The position numbers and the translations under genes were made by a program. The notes below the pieces were generated by a model. The model did not search any database. It saw only the letters and a program-made list of their open reading frames with translations, and was not told the origin of the DNA. From assembly GCA_002389905.1 (NCBI GenBank), contig DGRE01000045.1, positions 158,604-222,603 on the forward strand: a stretch of DNA of 64,000 nt, in the 5' to 3' direction. This DNA is from Hungatella sp. UBA4396 (GTDB taxonomy: Bacteria > Bacillota > Clostridia > Lachnospirales > Lachnospiraceae). Positions 52,426-60,806 of this stretch are shown here, in pieces. Each line of letters starts with the position of its first letter. The first letter of the stretch is position 1.

Positions 52426-54579
52426 ATGATGGGAAGAAAAATCAGGATTGGAATTGATGTGGGAGGAACCTTTACAGATGCCATTGCTCTTGATAATGAG
52501 ACATATGAAATCGTAGGCATCAAAAAGGTTCACACGACCCATCATGCAGAAGAAGGAGTTACCCGCGGGGTAATTGACATATTGAACATGCTGCTGGAGG
52601 AAATCCACTGCAGTTCAGAGGACGTGGTCTTTATCGCACATGGGACCACTCAGGCAACCAATGCGCTTTTAGAGGGTGACGTGGCTGATATTGGCATCCT
52701 GGGTATGGGGAGCGGGTTCGGTGTGGCTAAAGTGAAAGCGGATACGGATATTGGAGGAGTAAAACTGGAGGATGACAAAGAGATAAAAACCTCCTATAAA
52801 TTCATCAATACAGGAAACGGTGTGCCGGAGGCGGAGGTCAGTCAGGCAGCAGTAGATTTTAAGAAAGAAAACATCAATGTACTTGTTGTCAGTGAAGCTT
52901 TTTCCGTGGATAATCCTGAAAATGAGCAGAAGGCAGCCGAAGTCGCAGTCAGAGAAGGCATGATGGTCACTGCAACCCATGAGTTGTCGAAACTTTACGG
53001 GCTGAGGGCAAGGACGAAAACAGCAGTTATAAATGCATCAATTCTTCCGAAGATGATGCAGACAGCAGATTTGACCGGCCAGGCAGTAAAAGATGCACAG
53101 ATAAAGGCACCATTGATGATTATGAGAAGTGACGGCGGTGTCATGCAGATAGATGAGGTCAAAAAACGCCCCATACTTACTGTTCTGTCAGGGCCGGCAG
53201 CAGGGGTGGCGGGGGCCTTGATGTACGAAAAGATATCAGACGGAATCTTTCTGGAAGTCGGAGGGACAAGTACGGATATATCCGCAATCAGAAATGGAAA
53301 AGTAGTAACAAAATATTCTAAGATCGGCGGTCACAATACTTATGTAACATCACTGGATATCAATACAATCGGTATCGGCGGCGGAAGCATGATACGTTTT
53401 AACCAGAAGAAAATCATAGATGTGGGACCGAGAAGTTCCCATATTGCCGGACTCGCCTATGCATGCTTTGCAGATGCAAAGGAGCTGGAAGGGGCAAAGG
53501 TGATCAGTGTCACTACGCCAAAGGATAAAACATGTGATTTTCTGGCATTGGAGACGAAAGAAGGAAAACGTTACGCAGTGACCTTAACTTGTACGGCAAA
53601 TTACCTGGGAAAAATAGAAGAAGGTGATTATGCCAGAGCCAATCCCGAAAACGTCAGAATCATATTTGAGATACTGGAGCGGGAATTTGGCCGTCCGGCA
53701 CAAAGCATTGCTTCGGAGATCATGGCATTAGCTGTTGCCAAGGTTGCTCCTGCAGTCGAGGAATTTGTCAAAGAATATAATCTGTCGAAAAATTACCTTA
53801 TACTGACAGGGGGCGGCGGTGGAGCAAGCTCTGTGGTGCCATACGTGGCGGATCAGATGAAGCTTAAGTATAAAGTCGCCCAGAATGCCTCAGTAATTGC
53901 TACCATAGGTGCGGCACTGGCCATGGTGCGTGATTCTGTAGAAAGAACGATTGTAAATCCCACACAGGATGATATTATGAAGATAAGGAATGAGGCGGAG
54001 CAGGCGGCGATTCGCTCAGGTGCCTCACCGGATTCTGTAGAAATAACCATAGATATTGACGCGGCCAAGAATATTGTACGGGCAACCGCAGTAGGGACGA
54101 CGGACTTAAGTGCAAAGACATCTCATGGAGAAGTGCTGAATGATGCGCAGATTAAGGAAAAGGTGATGGAGGCTTTCAGCAATCAGGAAGTGAGTGCTGT
54201 CAATGAGATTTATCATTCACCGACGCTCCATGCCTATGATGTGGTGTCATCAAAAAAAGGGTTTCTTCCTTTTATGAAGAAAAAGATACGGACCACCTGT
54301 GTCATCGATATGAATGGAGTGATCCGGTTGAATGTGGATGACAGTGATAATTATGTGATTCGTGAATCAGACAGAACATCTTTTGGAAATCGGGTGGAAG
54401 AACACATGAAGTTTGATGAATCAGGAAAAACTTCCCCCATTATCCATCTGGTGGTAAACGGCAAGATTGCAGATTTGTCCGGGTTGGACAGTGAAGAACA
54501 GATCATGGCTTTGGCAGACCTTGAATTTAAGCGTCTGACACCAGGCAGTGATTACCTGGCAATTATCAAGAAGAGATAA
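52426..54579 (+). CDS. Hydantoinase/oxoprolinase family protein (HyuA-like)
   Basis: 717 residues. The N-terminal ASKHA-type ATP-binding motif is IRIGIDVGGTFTDAIALDN, then VFIAHGTTQATNALLEGDVADIGILGMGSG, the PILTVLSGPAAGVAGALMYEKI phosphate-2 motif and the GGTSTDISAIRNGK motif, typical of HyuA. HyuA enzymes open cyclic amides using ATP, usually with a HyuB partner, but no HyuB is in the window. The last 150 residues are an unusual tail (EEHMKFDESGKTSPIIHLVVNGKIADLSG and similar). AGGAAAAG precedes the ATG. It lies 23 bases after the permease gene. Confidence 0.88.
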   Translation: MMGRKIRIGIDVGGTFTDAIALDNETYEIVGIKKVHTTHHAEEGVTRGVIDILNMLLEEIHCSSEDVVFIAHGTTQATNALLEGDVADIGILGMGSGFGVAKVKADTDIGGVKLEDDKEIKTSYKFINTGNGVPEAEVSQAAVDFKKENINVLVVSEAFSVDNPENEQKAAEVAVREGMMVTATHELSKLYGLRARTKTAVINASILPKMMQTADLTGQAVKDAQIKAPLMIMRSDGGVMQIDEVKKRPILTVLSGPAAGVAGALMYEKISDGIFLEVGGTSTDISAIRNGKVVTKYSKIGGHNTYVTSLDINTIGIGGGSMIRFNQKKIIDVGPRSSHIAGLAYACFADAKELEGAKVISVTTPKDKTCDFLALETKEGKRYAVTLTCTANYLGKIEEGDYARANPENVRIIFEILEREFGRPAQSIASEIMALAVAKVAPAVEEFVKEYNLSKNYLILTGGGGGASSVVPYVADQMKLKYKVAQNASVIATIGAALAMVRDSVERTIVNPTQDDIMKIRNEAEQAAIRSGASPDSVEITIDIDAAKNIVRATAVGTTDLSAKTSHGEVLNDAQIKEKVMEAFSNQEVSAVNEIYHSPTLHAYDVVSSKKGFLPFMKKKIRTTCVIDMNGVIRLNVDDSDNYVIRESDRTSFGNRVEEHMKFDESGKTSPIIHLVVNGKIADLSGLDSEEQIMALADLEFKRLTPGSDYLAIIKKR

Positions 54580-54590
54580 GGTGAAAATAT

Positions 54591-55160
54591 ATGGCACAGG
54601 AATACAGCAGAGTTGAAAAATCAGGGCTTCAGATGTTTGAACGGTTTGAATATACAAAATCCCTGCCTGATCAGGAAAAAATCGAGATAATCCGGGCCGC
54701 TGTCCGGCTGGGAGAGAAGCGAGCCGGTGAACTTAAGGATGAGTTTTGCTCAGCATCACCCAGCCAGATTCTCAGCATGCAGGGAATTCGTATTCTCGAA
54801 GAAGACGACAGGGATAATACCCGTCCCGACTTTGTGAAATTTGCGGAGTTTCATGTTAAGCAGAAGAAGGTGCTGCTGAACAGTCAGGTGCTGGGCGCAG
54901 TGTCCCTGCAGATGGAGCGAAATCTTGTAAAAGAAATGATCCTGTGCCATGAGATGTACCACTATTTTGAGATGTTCCGCTGGGGAAGAACGGGAGATTC
55001 CTTCAAACGCAAGGTGAAGCTGTTCCAAATGATTCCGGTGACAAGAAGGATTCTCCCGGCTGAGGAAATTGCTGCCAATGCATTTACGAAAGCATATTTG
55101 AAACTGGAGTTTGAACCTCAGGAACTGGAACAGATTTATTTTAAAAGTGCTGCAGAATAG
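54591..55160 (+). CDS. HExxH metallopeptidase-like protein (ImmA/IrrE-like)
   Basis: 189 residues, no signal peptide or membrane span. The zinc-protease signature is CHEMYHYFEMF: His120, Glu121 and His124. A later PAEEIAANAFTKAYL places Glu158/Glu159 about 35 residues on, in the form E-x-A-N-x-F seen as the third ligand of ImmA/IrrE proteases. The N-terminal half is unrecognised and helical. It is the last gene of the IclR operon, 11 bases after HyuA. IrrE/ImmA proteins cut repressors in response to DNA damage or phage signals; why one would sit in a catabolic operon is not known. The zinc assignment is an inference from the motif. Confidence 0.8.
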   Translation: MAQEYSRVEKSGLQMFERFEYTKSLPDQEKIEIIRAAVRLGEKRAGELKDEFCSASPSQILSMQGIRILEEDDRDNTRPDFVKFAEFHVKQKKVLLNSQVLGAVSLQMERNLVKEMILCHEMYHYFEMFRWGRTGDSFKRKVKLFQMIPVTRRILPAEEIAANAFTKAYLKLEFEPQELEQIYFKSAAE

Positions 55161-55348
55161 ATGTGTATGTTTGAAACATGGCTCTTTACCATGTATTATA
55201 GAATTAATTTAAACAATCACCCGGACAAAGACGTCCACTTAGAGTTTGATTAAACAAGATATGGAAATGGGGGAATGTAATATTGTTTTTATTTATGCGA
55301 TATTTGATGCCATAAGATATTTTTCCTCAAGTCAAAAAATCAAACAAT

Positions 55349-55399
55349 AAGCCGGAGAATCGGAGTACAGAAATGCACTTTTATTCTCTGGCTTTTTTT
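55349..55399 (+). terminator. Terminator of the HyuA operon
   Basis: AAGCCGGAGAAT pairs with ATTCTCTGGCTT (one G-T) around a 22-base loop, followed by TTTTT. Confidence 0.78.
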
Positions 55400-55468
55400 A
55401 GATGGACCAACTTGGTCGGTAGCCAATCAAAGTCTTATTAAATGGATTTTGAGCGAAAATTTTAAGAA

Positions 55469-55609
55469 ATATCAGTTGCCATCAAGGGGGCGTCAGGTGC
55501 TGTGGTCATTCAAATTACAGCATCAGGGAATGTGGAGACGGTGGTACTTCTTTCTCGTAAAAATAGGGACGTATGCCATGCAAAGATGAGAGTGGCGGAA
55601 ATAATATAA
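55469..55609 (+). pseudogene. Peptide remnant, copy B
   Basis: Reads ISVAIKGASGAVVIQITASG then NVETVVLLSRKNRD and on to TAA. It matches copy A at 47888-47958 at about 51 of 71 bases. The parent is unknown. It is the right-hand member of the pair that brackets the IclR operon. Confidence 0.5.
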
Positions 55610-55689
55610 AATTTTTTGATGTAGAATATAATAGAAAATAAATGTGGTTCCAAAATATACGTAACTTATATTGTTAAAGTTAACTTGAA

Positions 55690-55899
55690 TTGCTGAGGCA
55701 GACAGCTTTTACAAATCTTAAGCAAAATCGAAGGATCCATATTATAAGTAAACATTCTATACAAGACAAAATCTGGACCCTATTAAAATATACTTTTCCT
55801 AAAGGGGATAGATATTCAATCAATATGAATAGACAGGAAATGGCAGATTATCTTGGTGTTGAAAGGAGTAAGCCATCAAAAGAGCCTTGCAGATTATAG
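55690..55899 (+). pseudogene. Crp/Fnr family regulator remnant (C-terminal HTH)
   Basis: 69 codons. RIHIISKHSIQDKIWTLLKY, then RYSINMNRQEMADYLGVERS, is the usual lead into the Crp HTH. After VERS the expected S-x-L-x-REL core is damaged (KPSKEPCRL) and meets a TAG. The N-terminal cNMP-binding domain is absent. No RBS is seen. A dead fragment. Confidence 0.75.
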
Positions 55900-55934
55900 A
55901 AAAAATGCGTTCATAATAAATAAACACCAATAAG

Positions 55935-55978
55935 AGGATTAATTTGGTTGCAGCAGCAACGGAAATAATCCTTTTTTT
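55935..55978 (+). terminator. Terminator before the iron-transport operon
   Basis: AGGATTA pairs with TAATCCT; an inner GTTGC/GCAAC helix extends it, followed by seven T. Confidence 0.75.
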
Positions 55979-55997
55979 CATGTAGACTTACATATAA

Positions 55998-56013
55998 GTT
56001 AGTCAAAACTAAC
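55998..56013. promoter_or_regulatory. Candidate metal-regulator operator
   Basis: GTTAG-TCAAAA-CTAAC is a perfect inverted repeat, 17 bases before the start codon of the iron-binding protein. The TTAG/CTAA half-site style is like DtxR/IdeR-type iron boxes. Metal-dependent repression is inferred. Confidence 0.55.
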
Positions 56014-56030
56014 AAAATGAGGAGGATATT

Positions 56031-57215
56031 ATGAGATTAAGATTAAAAACAGCGTCACTTTTATTTGCATCAGTGTTGCTATTAACAGCATGTGCTTCAA
56101 ATACGAATAATAATACAGCTGCCCAGTCAGTGGCAGAAACCACTTCTGAAGAATCAGTAACTGCTGCTGAGGAAAATGAAACAGAAACCAAAGCAGGTAA
56201 TGAGCAGTCAGGAACTCATATGGTAGTGGACCATGGCGGAAATCAGGTTGAAGTTCCGGATAAGATACAACGTATTGTAATCGACCAGATTCCGATATTG
56301 TCTACATACATGGCATATTTTGAAGGCTCAGCTCCCCATATTGTCGGGTACAGCGGTTCCTTTAAGGAAACCATATCAGAAACAGCATTAAAGAACATTG
56401 CACCTGAGCTGCTTGAATCATCAGATACCGTATATGCACAGTCAGATCTGAATATAGAGGAGATCATAAAGCTTAAACCGGATGTGATTCTTTATAACGC
56501 AAACAATAAAGAGCATGCGGAAATATTGGCCTCAAGTGGAATTCCGTCAGTAGGATTTGCGACAGTGGGCGCAGATTCCCCTGCAGATCCAATAGAAAGG
56601 TATGAACAGTGGCTGAAGCTTCTTGAAGATGTATTTGGAGAGAAGGGCAAGATGGATGGTTTTCTTGAAGCAGGCAATAAGATCGTTGAAGATGTGGAAA
56701 CCAGAATAGAAAATATTCCGGAGGATAAGCGCCCCAGTGCAATGATTTTATTTAAGCTGATTGACGGTGTTCCTCAGGTTGCCGGTAAAGGCGTATTCGG
56801 TGATTTTTGGCTGCAGCATCTTGGAGTTAAAAATGTGGCAGCGGATGCCAATGGGTTTGCGCAGGTCAGCTTTGAACAAATATATGATTGGAATCCGCAG
56901 GTATTATTTTTAAACGGTCCGGGACTGCTAAAGCTGGGCAGGCAAGATGTAATAGATAATAAAGTGGAAGGTGTAGATTTTTCAACAATACAGGCAGTAA
57001 TGGATGAGCGCGTATATAACACAACGCTGGGTATGTGGAACTGGTTCACCCCTAATCCTGATGCACCTCTTGTATTAGCCTGGCTCGCATATAATACTTA
57101 TCCGGAAGAATTTTCGGATTATCCTCTGGAAACAGTAATACGTGAATATTACCAGAACTTTTATGGGTACGAAATTACTGATGAAGAAATGAAGGGAATG
57201 CTTCAATTGCAATGA
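56031..57215 (+). CDS. Iron-siderophore ABC transporter, substrate-binding lipoprotein
   Basis: 394 residues. A lipoprotein signal is clear: SLLFASVLLLTAC with Cys21, followed by a Ser/Thr/Glu-rich tether (NTNNNTAAQSVAETTSEES). The folded part is a Peripla_BP_2 type with VVDHGGNQVEVPDKIQRIV and KPDVILYNANNKEHAE. It binds an iron-siderophore, haem or corrinoid and hands it to the FecCD-type permease. AGGAGG precedes the ATG. Its stop overlaps the next start (ATGA). Confidence 0.92.
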   Translation: MRLRLKTASLLFASVLLLTACASNTNNNTAAQSVAETTSEESVTAAEENETETKAGNEQSGTHMVVDHGGNQVEVPDKIQRIVIDQIPILSTYMAYFEGSAPHIVGYSGSFKETISETALKNIAPELLESSDTVYAQSDLNIEEIIKLKPDVILYNANNKEHAEILASSGIPSVGFATVGADSPADPIERYEQWLKLLEDVFGEKGKMDGFLEAGNKIVEDVETRIENIPEDKRPSAMILFKLIDGVPQVAGKGVFGDFWLQHLGVKNVAADANGFAQVSFEQIYDWNPQVLFLNGPGLLKLGRQDVIDNKVEGVDFSTIQAVMDERVYNTTLGMWNWFTPNPDAPLVLAWLAYNTYPEEFSDYPLETVIREYYQNFYGYEITDEEMKGMLQLQ

Positions 57216-58237
57216 AAAATACTGTTTGGATCAGACATAACAAATTTACAATTGTTGCCGTACTGACAATGATTATACTGCCAATTGCTACTGCGCTCAT
57301 ATGCCTGTGTATAGGAAGAATGAATCTTTCTATCGGAGAGGTTATTAACACCTTATCTGATGCGGCAAAGGGGAATCGGCAAAGCCAGAACTATTCCATT
57401 GTCATAAATTTAAGGGCACCGAGAATCGTAATGGCAATCATTGTCGGAGCCGGTCTTACCTGTGCAGGAAATGCCTTCCAGTCACTCTTTTCCAATCCGC
57501 TTGCAACACCAGATGTACTTGGTGTTACAAGTGGAACATGTGTGGGCGCAATTATTGCCATTATTATGTCTATGGGCATTATGCAGACTCAGCTGCTTGC
57601 ATTGGCTTTTGGACTCCTTTCCGTGTGGATTACGATGATACTGGCAAGAGACAGAAATGGGCAGTCGGTCGTATTTCTTGTTCTGGCCGGAGTGATCATA
57701 TCAGCATTGTTTAATGCAGTGGGTTCTTTATTAAAATATACTGCTGATCCTTTAGATAAACTTCCGGCCATAACCTACTGGCTTATGGGCAGCTTTACAA
57801 GTGCCTCATATAAAAAAATCGCGGTAGGCTCGCCGCTGATACTTGCAGGCATTGCAGTGATTTATATGATGAGATGGAAATTAAATATATTATCGCTCAG
57901 CAGTGATGAGGCAAGAGCCAGCGGAATGGATTTAAAGAAAACCCGCCTGGTTTTCGTGCTGGCGGCTACAGTTATAACAGCTTCATGCGTTTCTATGTGC
58001 GGACAGGTTGGCTGGATCGGACTTTTAATCCCCCACTGTGCAAGAATGCTTGTAGGAAGCAACAACCGTTATGCGGTTCCTGTAGGAATCAGCCTTGGCG
58101 CCAGTTTTATGATCATCATTGATACATTTTCAAGAAGCATCAGTGTCATTGAACTTCCGCTGTCCATTCTTACTGCAATTATTGGAGCACCAGTATTTAT
58201 ATCACTGCTGAAAAGAAATAGGGGGAGTTTACATTGA
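57212..58237 (+). CDS. FecCD-type iron ABC transporter permease
   Basis: A 341-residue membrane protein of the FecCD/BtuC family with about ten helices. The landmarks are LRAPRIVMAIIVGAGLTCAGNAFQSLFSNPLATPDVLGVTSG near 66-106 and the EAA-like stretch GQVGWIGLLIPHCARMLVGSNNR near 265-287. A single permease gene is present, so it probably works as a homodimer. Overlaps the lipoprotein gene by four bases and the ATPase gene by four. Confidence 0.94.
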   Translation: MKNTVWIRHNKFTIVAVLTMIILPIATALICLCIGRMNLSIGEVINTLSDAAKGNRQSQNYSIVINLRAPRIVMAIIVGAGLTCAGNAFQSLFSNPLATPDVLGVTSGTCVGAIIAIIMSMGIMQTQLLALAFGLLSVWITMILARDRNGQSVVFLVLAGVIISALFNAVGSLLKYTADPLDKLPAITYWLMGSFTSASYKKIAVGSPLILAGIAVIYMMRWKLNILSLSSDEARASGMDLKKTRLVFVLAATVITASCVSMCGQVGWIGLLIPHCARMLVGSNNRYAVPVGISLGASFMIIIDTFSRSISVIELPLSILTAIIGAPVFISLLKRNRGSLH

Positions 58238-59043
58238 TACTTGAAGTACAGAATGGAAGTTTCGGATATCCCCATCAACAAAGGATATTAAAGAATATTA
58301 GCTTTAAATTGAATAAGGGCAGGATCCTGTCCGTGCTTGGTCCCAATGGAGTAGGGAAAACAACACTTTTAAAATGTATGGTTGGACTTTTGGACTGGGC
58401 GGATGGGAAAAGCTTTTTATATGGAGAGGATATAAAAAGTATTAAATCAAAAAAGCTGTGGTCAAAGGTTTCCTATATCCCTCAGTCCCATGGATTTGCA
58501 TTTTCCATTACAGGTCTTGAAATGGTTGTTCTCGGACGCAGTGCACATCTTGGAGCCTTTGAACAGCCGGGCATTAAAGATATCGAGATGGCTGAAGAAA
58601 TAATGAAGCAGATAGGAATAGGAAGGCTGGCAGATAAAGACTGCAACCATATGAGCGGAGGAGAGTTACAGATGGTGCTTATAGCAAAAGCGCTTATAAA
58701 TGAACCTGACCTCATCGTTCTTGATGAACCGGAAACAGGTCTTGATTTTCATAATCAGATACTGGTGCTCAGTCTAATCGAGCGCATGGCTCATGAGAAA
58801 GGAATATGTGCTGTTATGAATACACATTATCCGACCAATGCAATTTCTATTTCTGATGAAGCACTCATGCTGCATAATAACGGCGAGTATGTATACGGAC
58901 AGACTCAGGATGTCCTCAATGAAGAAAATATTTCAAAAGCATTCCATGTGAATGTTGCGGTAAATGAATTTCAATATAACGAACGTATTGTAAAGAGCAT
59001 TGTTCCTATTTCAATTATGAATGAGGAGGAAAGTTATGAATGA
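58234..59043 (+). CDS. Iron ABC transporter ATP-binding protein
   Basis: 269 residues starting with TTG behind GGGGGAG, four bases overlapping the permease gene. Walker A is GPNGVGKTT, the signature is MSGGELQMVLIAKALI, and Walker B is LIVLDEPETGLD. A FepC/BtuD-type ATPase that drives uptake through the adjacent permease. Its end overlaps the DUF364 gene by eight bases. Confidence 0.94.
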   Translation: MILEVQNGSFGYPHQQRILKNISFKLNKGRILSVLGPNGVGKTTLLKCMVGLLDWADGKSFLYGEDIKSIKSKKLWSKVSYIPQSHGFAFSITGLEMVVLGRSAHLGAFEQPGIKDIEMAEEIMKQIGIGRLADKDCNHMSGGELQMVLIAKALINEPDLIVLDEPETGLDFHNQILVLSLIERMAHEKGICAVMNTHYPTNAISISDEALMLHNNGEYVYGQTQDVLNEENISKAFHVNVAVNEFQYNERIVKSIVPISIMNEEESYE

Positions 59044-59875
59044 TTTAAGTACAGCATTGGAAATCATACAGAAAAACTACAAAAAGTATAATGAGTCACT
59101 GCCAATCGTAAAAGAATTTGTACTGGGATACCGGTGGTTCATGGTGTCTGATACGAAGGACAGATTATCCATGGCACTACGGGTGGGGCAGGAAAAAGAA
59201 CTTGATGAATATGAGAAAATATTAAAATCTTTAATTGGCAGGCCGGCAGATGAATGTGTTTACGAACTGATTGAGCGGTCGGATCCCGAACTTAGAATCG
59301 TGGCAGCCTGTTTATGCAATCTTTTAAGCAAGCCATTTAACTCAGCGGAAAGACTGAAAGACAGGGGAATTGTTCGGACAGAGGGGCGCATATTTGACTA
59401 TGATGTAAAAGATAAAAAGGTTGGAATTATAGGATATGGTTTATATAATGAAGTTTTTCTTGGAAAATGTAAGGAATTTCATGCTTTTGATTTTCGGGAT
59501 CCCAAGGGGATTTTAAATTATAAAATCGGAAATGAGACAAAGGTATATCCAGAAAACATCTGCTGGCATCTTGGAAATAATGCCCTTGAGCATAAGGATG
59601 TACTGGAGAGTCTGGATATCGTGGTAATGACTGGCTGCACAATCGTAAATAATACCTATAGGGATATTCTTAAGATGTGTAAAAATGCAAAAATCCGAGG
59701 CATTTACGGTCCAAGCGCTGAACTGTGTCCGGAATATCTGTTTGATCTGGGATATAATTATATATTCAGTGCTTCGGTAAGGGATAAGGAGGAATTTTAT
59801 AAGTCTACATTTGCAGCGATTCCGGAAGGAATGGATTTATCTTATATGGATTGCTATGAGCTTAGTCGTGTCTGA
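59036..59875 (+). CDS. DUF364 (putative heavy-metal chelation) protein
   Basis: 279 residues. The N-terminal DUF4213-like part (LEIIQKNYKKYNESLPIVKEF) is followed by the DUF364 domain with a Rossmann-like GIIGYGLYNEVFLG, HAFDFRDPKG, and MTGCTIVNNTYRDILKMCKNAKIRGIYGPSAELCPEYLFDLGYNYI. The family is thought to bind metals, often in iron or molybdenum uptake loci. GAGGAGGAAAG before the ATG at 59036 sets the start. As the last gene of the iron operon it could release or handle the imported metal complex; this is inference. Confidence 0.88.
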   Translation: MNDLSTALEIIQKNYKKYNESLPIVKEFVLGYRWFMVSDTKDRLSMALRVGQEKELDEYEKILKSLIGRPADECVYELIERSDPELRIVAACLCNLLSKPFNSAERLKDRGIVRTEGRIFDYDVKDKKVGIIGYGLYNEVFLGKCKEFHAFDFRDPKGILNYKIGNETKVYPENICWHLGNNALEHKDVLESLDIVVMTGCTIVNNTYRDILKMCKNAKIRGIYGPSAELCPEYLFDLGYNYIFSASVRDKEEFYKSTFAAIPEGMDLSYMDCYELSRV

Positions 59876-59951
59876 AAACTCATTGGAGAAAGTATTTTGC
59901 CAACAGATATTATTTAATTTATCTATATTGGAACCTATAGAACTTGTTCAT

Positions 59952-59996
59952 AAGGTGCTAGTGGAAGAAAAACTTTCCACTGGTGCCCTTTTCTTT
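59952..59996 (+). terminator. Terminator of the iron-uptake operon
   Basis: AAGGTGCTAGTGGAA pairs with TTCCACTGGTGCCCTT (small bulge/mismatch), followed by TTCTTT. Confidence 0.75.
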
Positions 59997-60019
59997 AAGT
60001 AACTAAAAAATACAAGGAG

Positions 60020-60202
60020 ATGATAAGTGAGGATAGCAAAATAGTTTCGACCAAAAATAGTAACAATAAGATTCTAAAAAGTTCATTGTCAGAACTTTCC
60101 TTGACACTGTATGGGGACGTCAATATAATGGTTGTAGTTGTTACAATCATCGGTGTTGCTTCTATATTGATAACTCCTATGATTTTTCATATTGTTTTTT
60201 GA
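60020..60202 (+). CDS. Possible 60-residue single-span membrane peptide
   Basis: MISEDSKIVSTKNSNNKILK then a hydrophobic C-terminal stretch (NIMVVVVTIIGVASILITPMIFHIVF). AAGGAG lies directly against the ATG, which is too close for good initiation. It could be a small gene or the tail of a lost membrane gene. No homology recognised. Confidence 0.3.
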   Translation: MISEDSKIVSTKNSNNKILKSSLSELSLTLYGDVNIMVVVVTIIGVASILITPMIFHIVF

Positions 60203-60246
60203 GTTTGGAGTGTAGATTATTTATATCATCGCAAGGAGGTTGAAAG

Positions 60247-60753
60247 ATGATATTTAATGGATTAGAATTCAGCTTAATGAAAAAAGAAGATATATCAGTT
60301 TTAATACCTGTTATGAAACGTGCGTTTGATGATGATGCTCGTCTCTTTTTTCAAAAAACAGCAGGCGGTCCGCCTGGTTATGACGATGGAAGTTTTCTTG
60401 AAAAGTGGGGTGTTGATTCAAATGCAGTATCCTACCGCATTAACCTTGGCGAAAGAGCGATTGGGGCAATCATTTTGTTTATCGACGACAAGCAGAAGCA
60501 TGGTTTCCTTGGCAACTTGTTTATCGACAGCGAATTAATTGGAAAGGGCTATGGATATACTGCATGGTGTTTTGTGGAGCATAGATATCCGCAGATTGCT
60601 GTATGGGAGACTGAAACTCCTGCGGTATCTTACCGTAATCATCATTTCTATATCAATAAGTGTGGATTTCATGTGGTTGCCGTTGAAGGAGGCATAGACA
60701 GGTATAAGGCGCAATTTAAGCTTAAAAAGGAAATTTGTGAAAAAATGACATGA
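60247..60753 (+). CDS. GNAT family N-acetyltransferase
   Basis: 168 residues of the GNAT fold: N-terminal FSLMKKEDISVLIPVMKRAF, GERAIGAIILFIDDKQKHGFLGNLFIDSELIGKGYGYTAWCFVE (acetyl-CoA-binding loop IGKGYG), and YRNHHFYINKCGFHVV at the C-terminus. Transfers acetyl from acetyl-CoA to an unknown amine. AAGGAGG precedes the ATG. Confidence 0.9.
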   Translation: MIFNGLEFSLMKKEDISVLIPVMKRAFDDDARLFFQKTAGGPPGYDDGSFLEKWGVDSNAVSYRINLGERAIGAIILFIDDKQKHGFLGNLFIDSELIGKGYGYTAWCFVEHRYPQIAVWETETPAVSYRNHHFYINKCGFHVVAVEGGIDRYKAQFKLKKEICEKMT

Positions 60754-60806
60754 TGATTATGGGTATAACTCATAGCTAAAAAGTTTAAATTTGTGGAGGT
60801 AATATT

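Larger units (their letters stand above)
55161..56030. other. 870-base region of hairpins and remnants
   Basis: It holds a terminator at 55349-55399, copy B of the peptide remnant (55469-55609), a Crp/Fnr remnant at 55690-55899, a terminator-like hairpin at 55935-55978 and the operator-like palindrome at 55998-56013. Confidence 0.6.
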
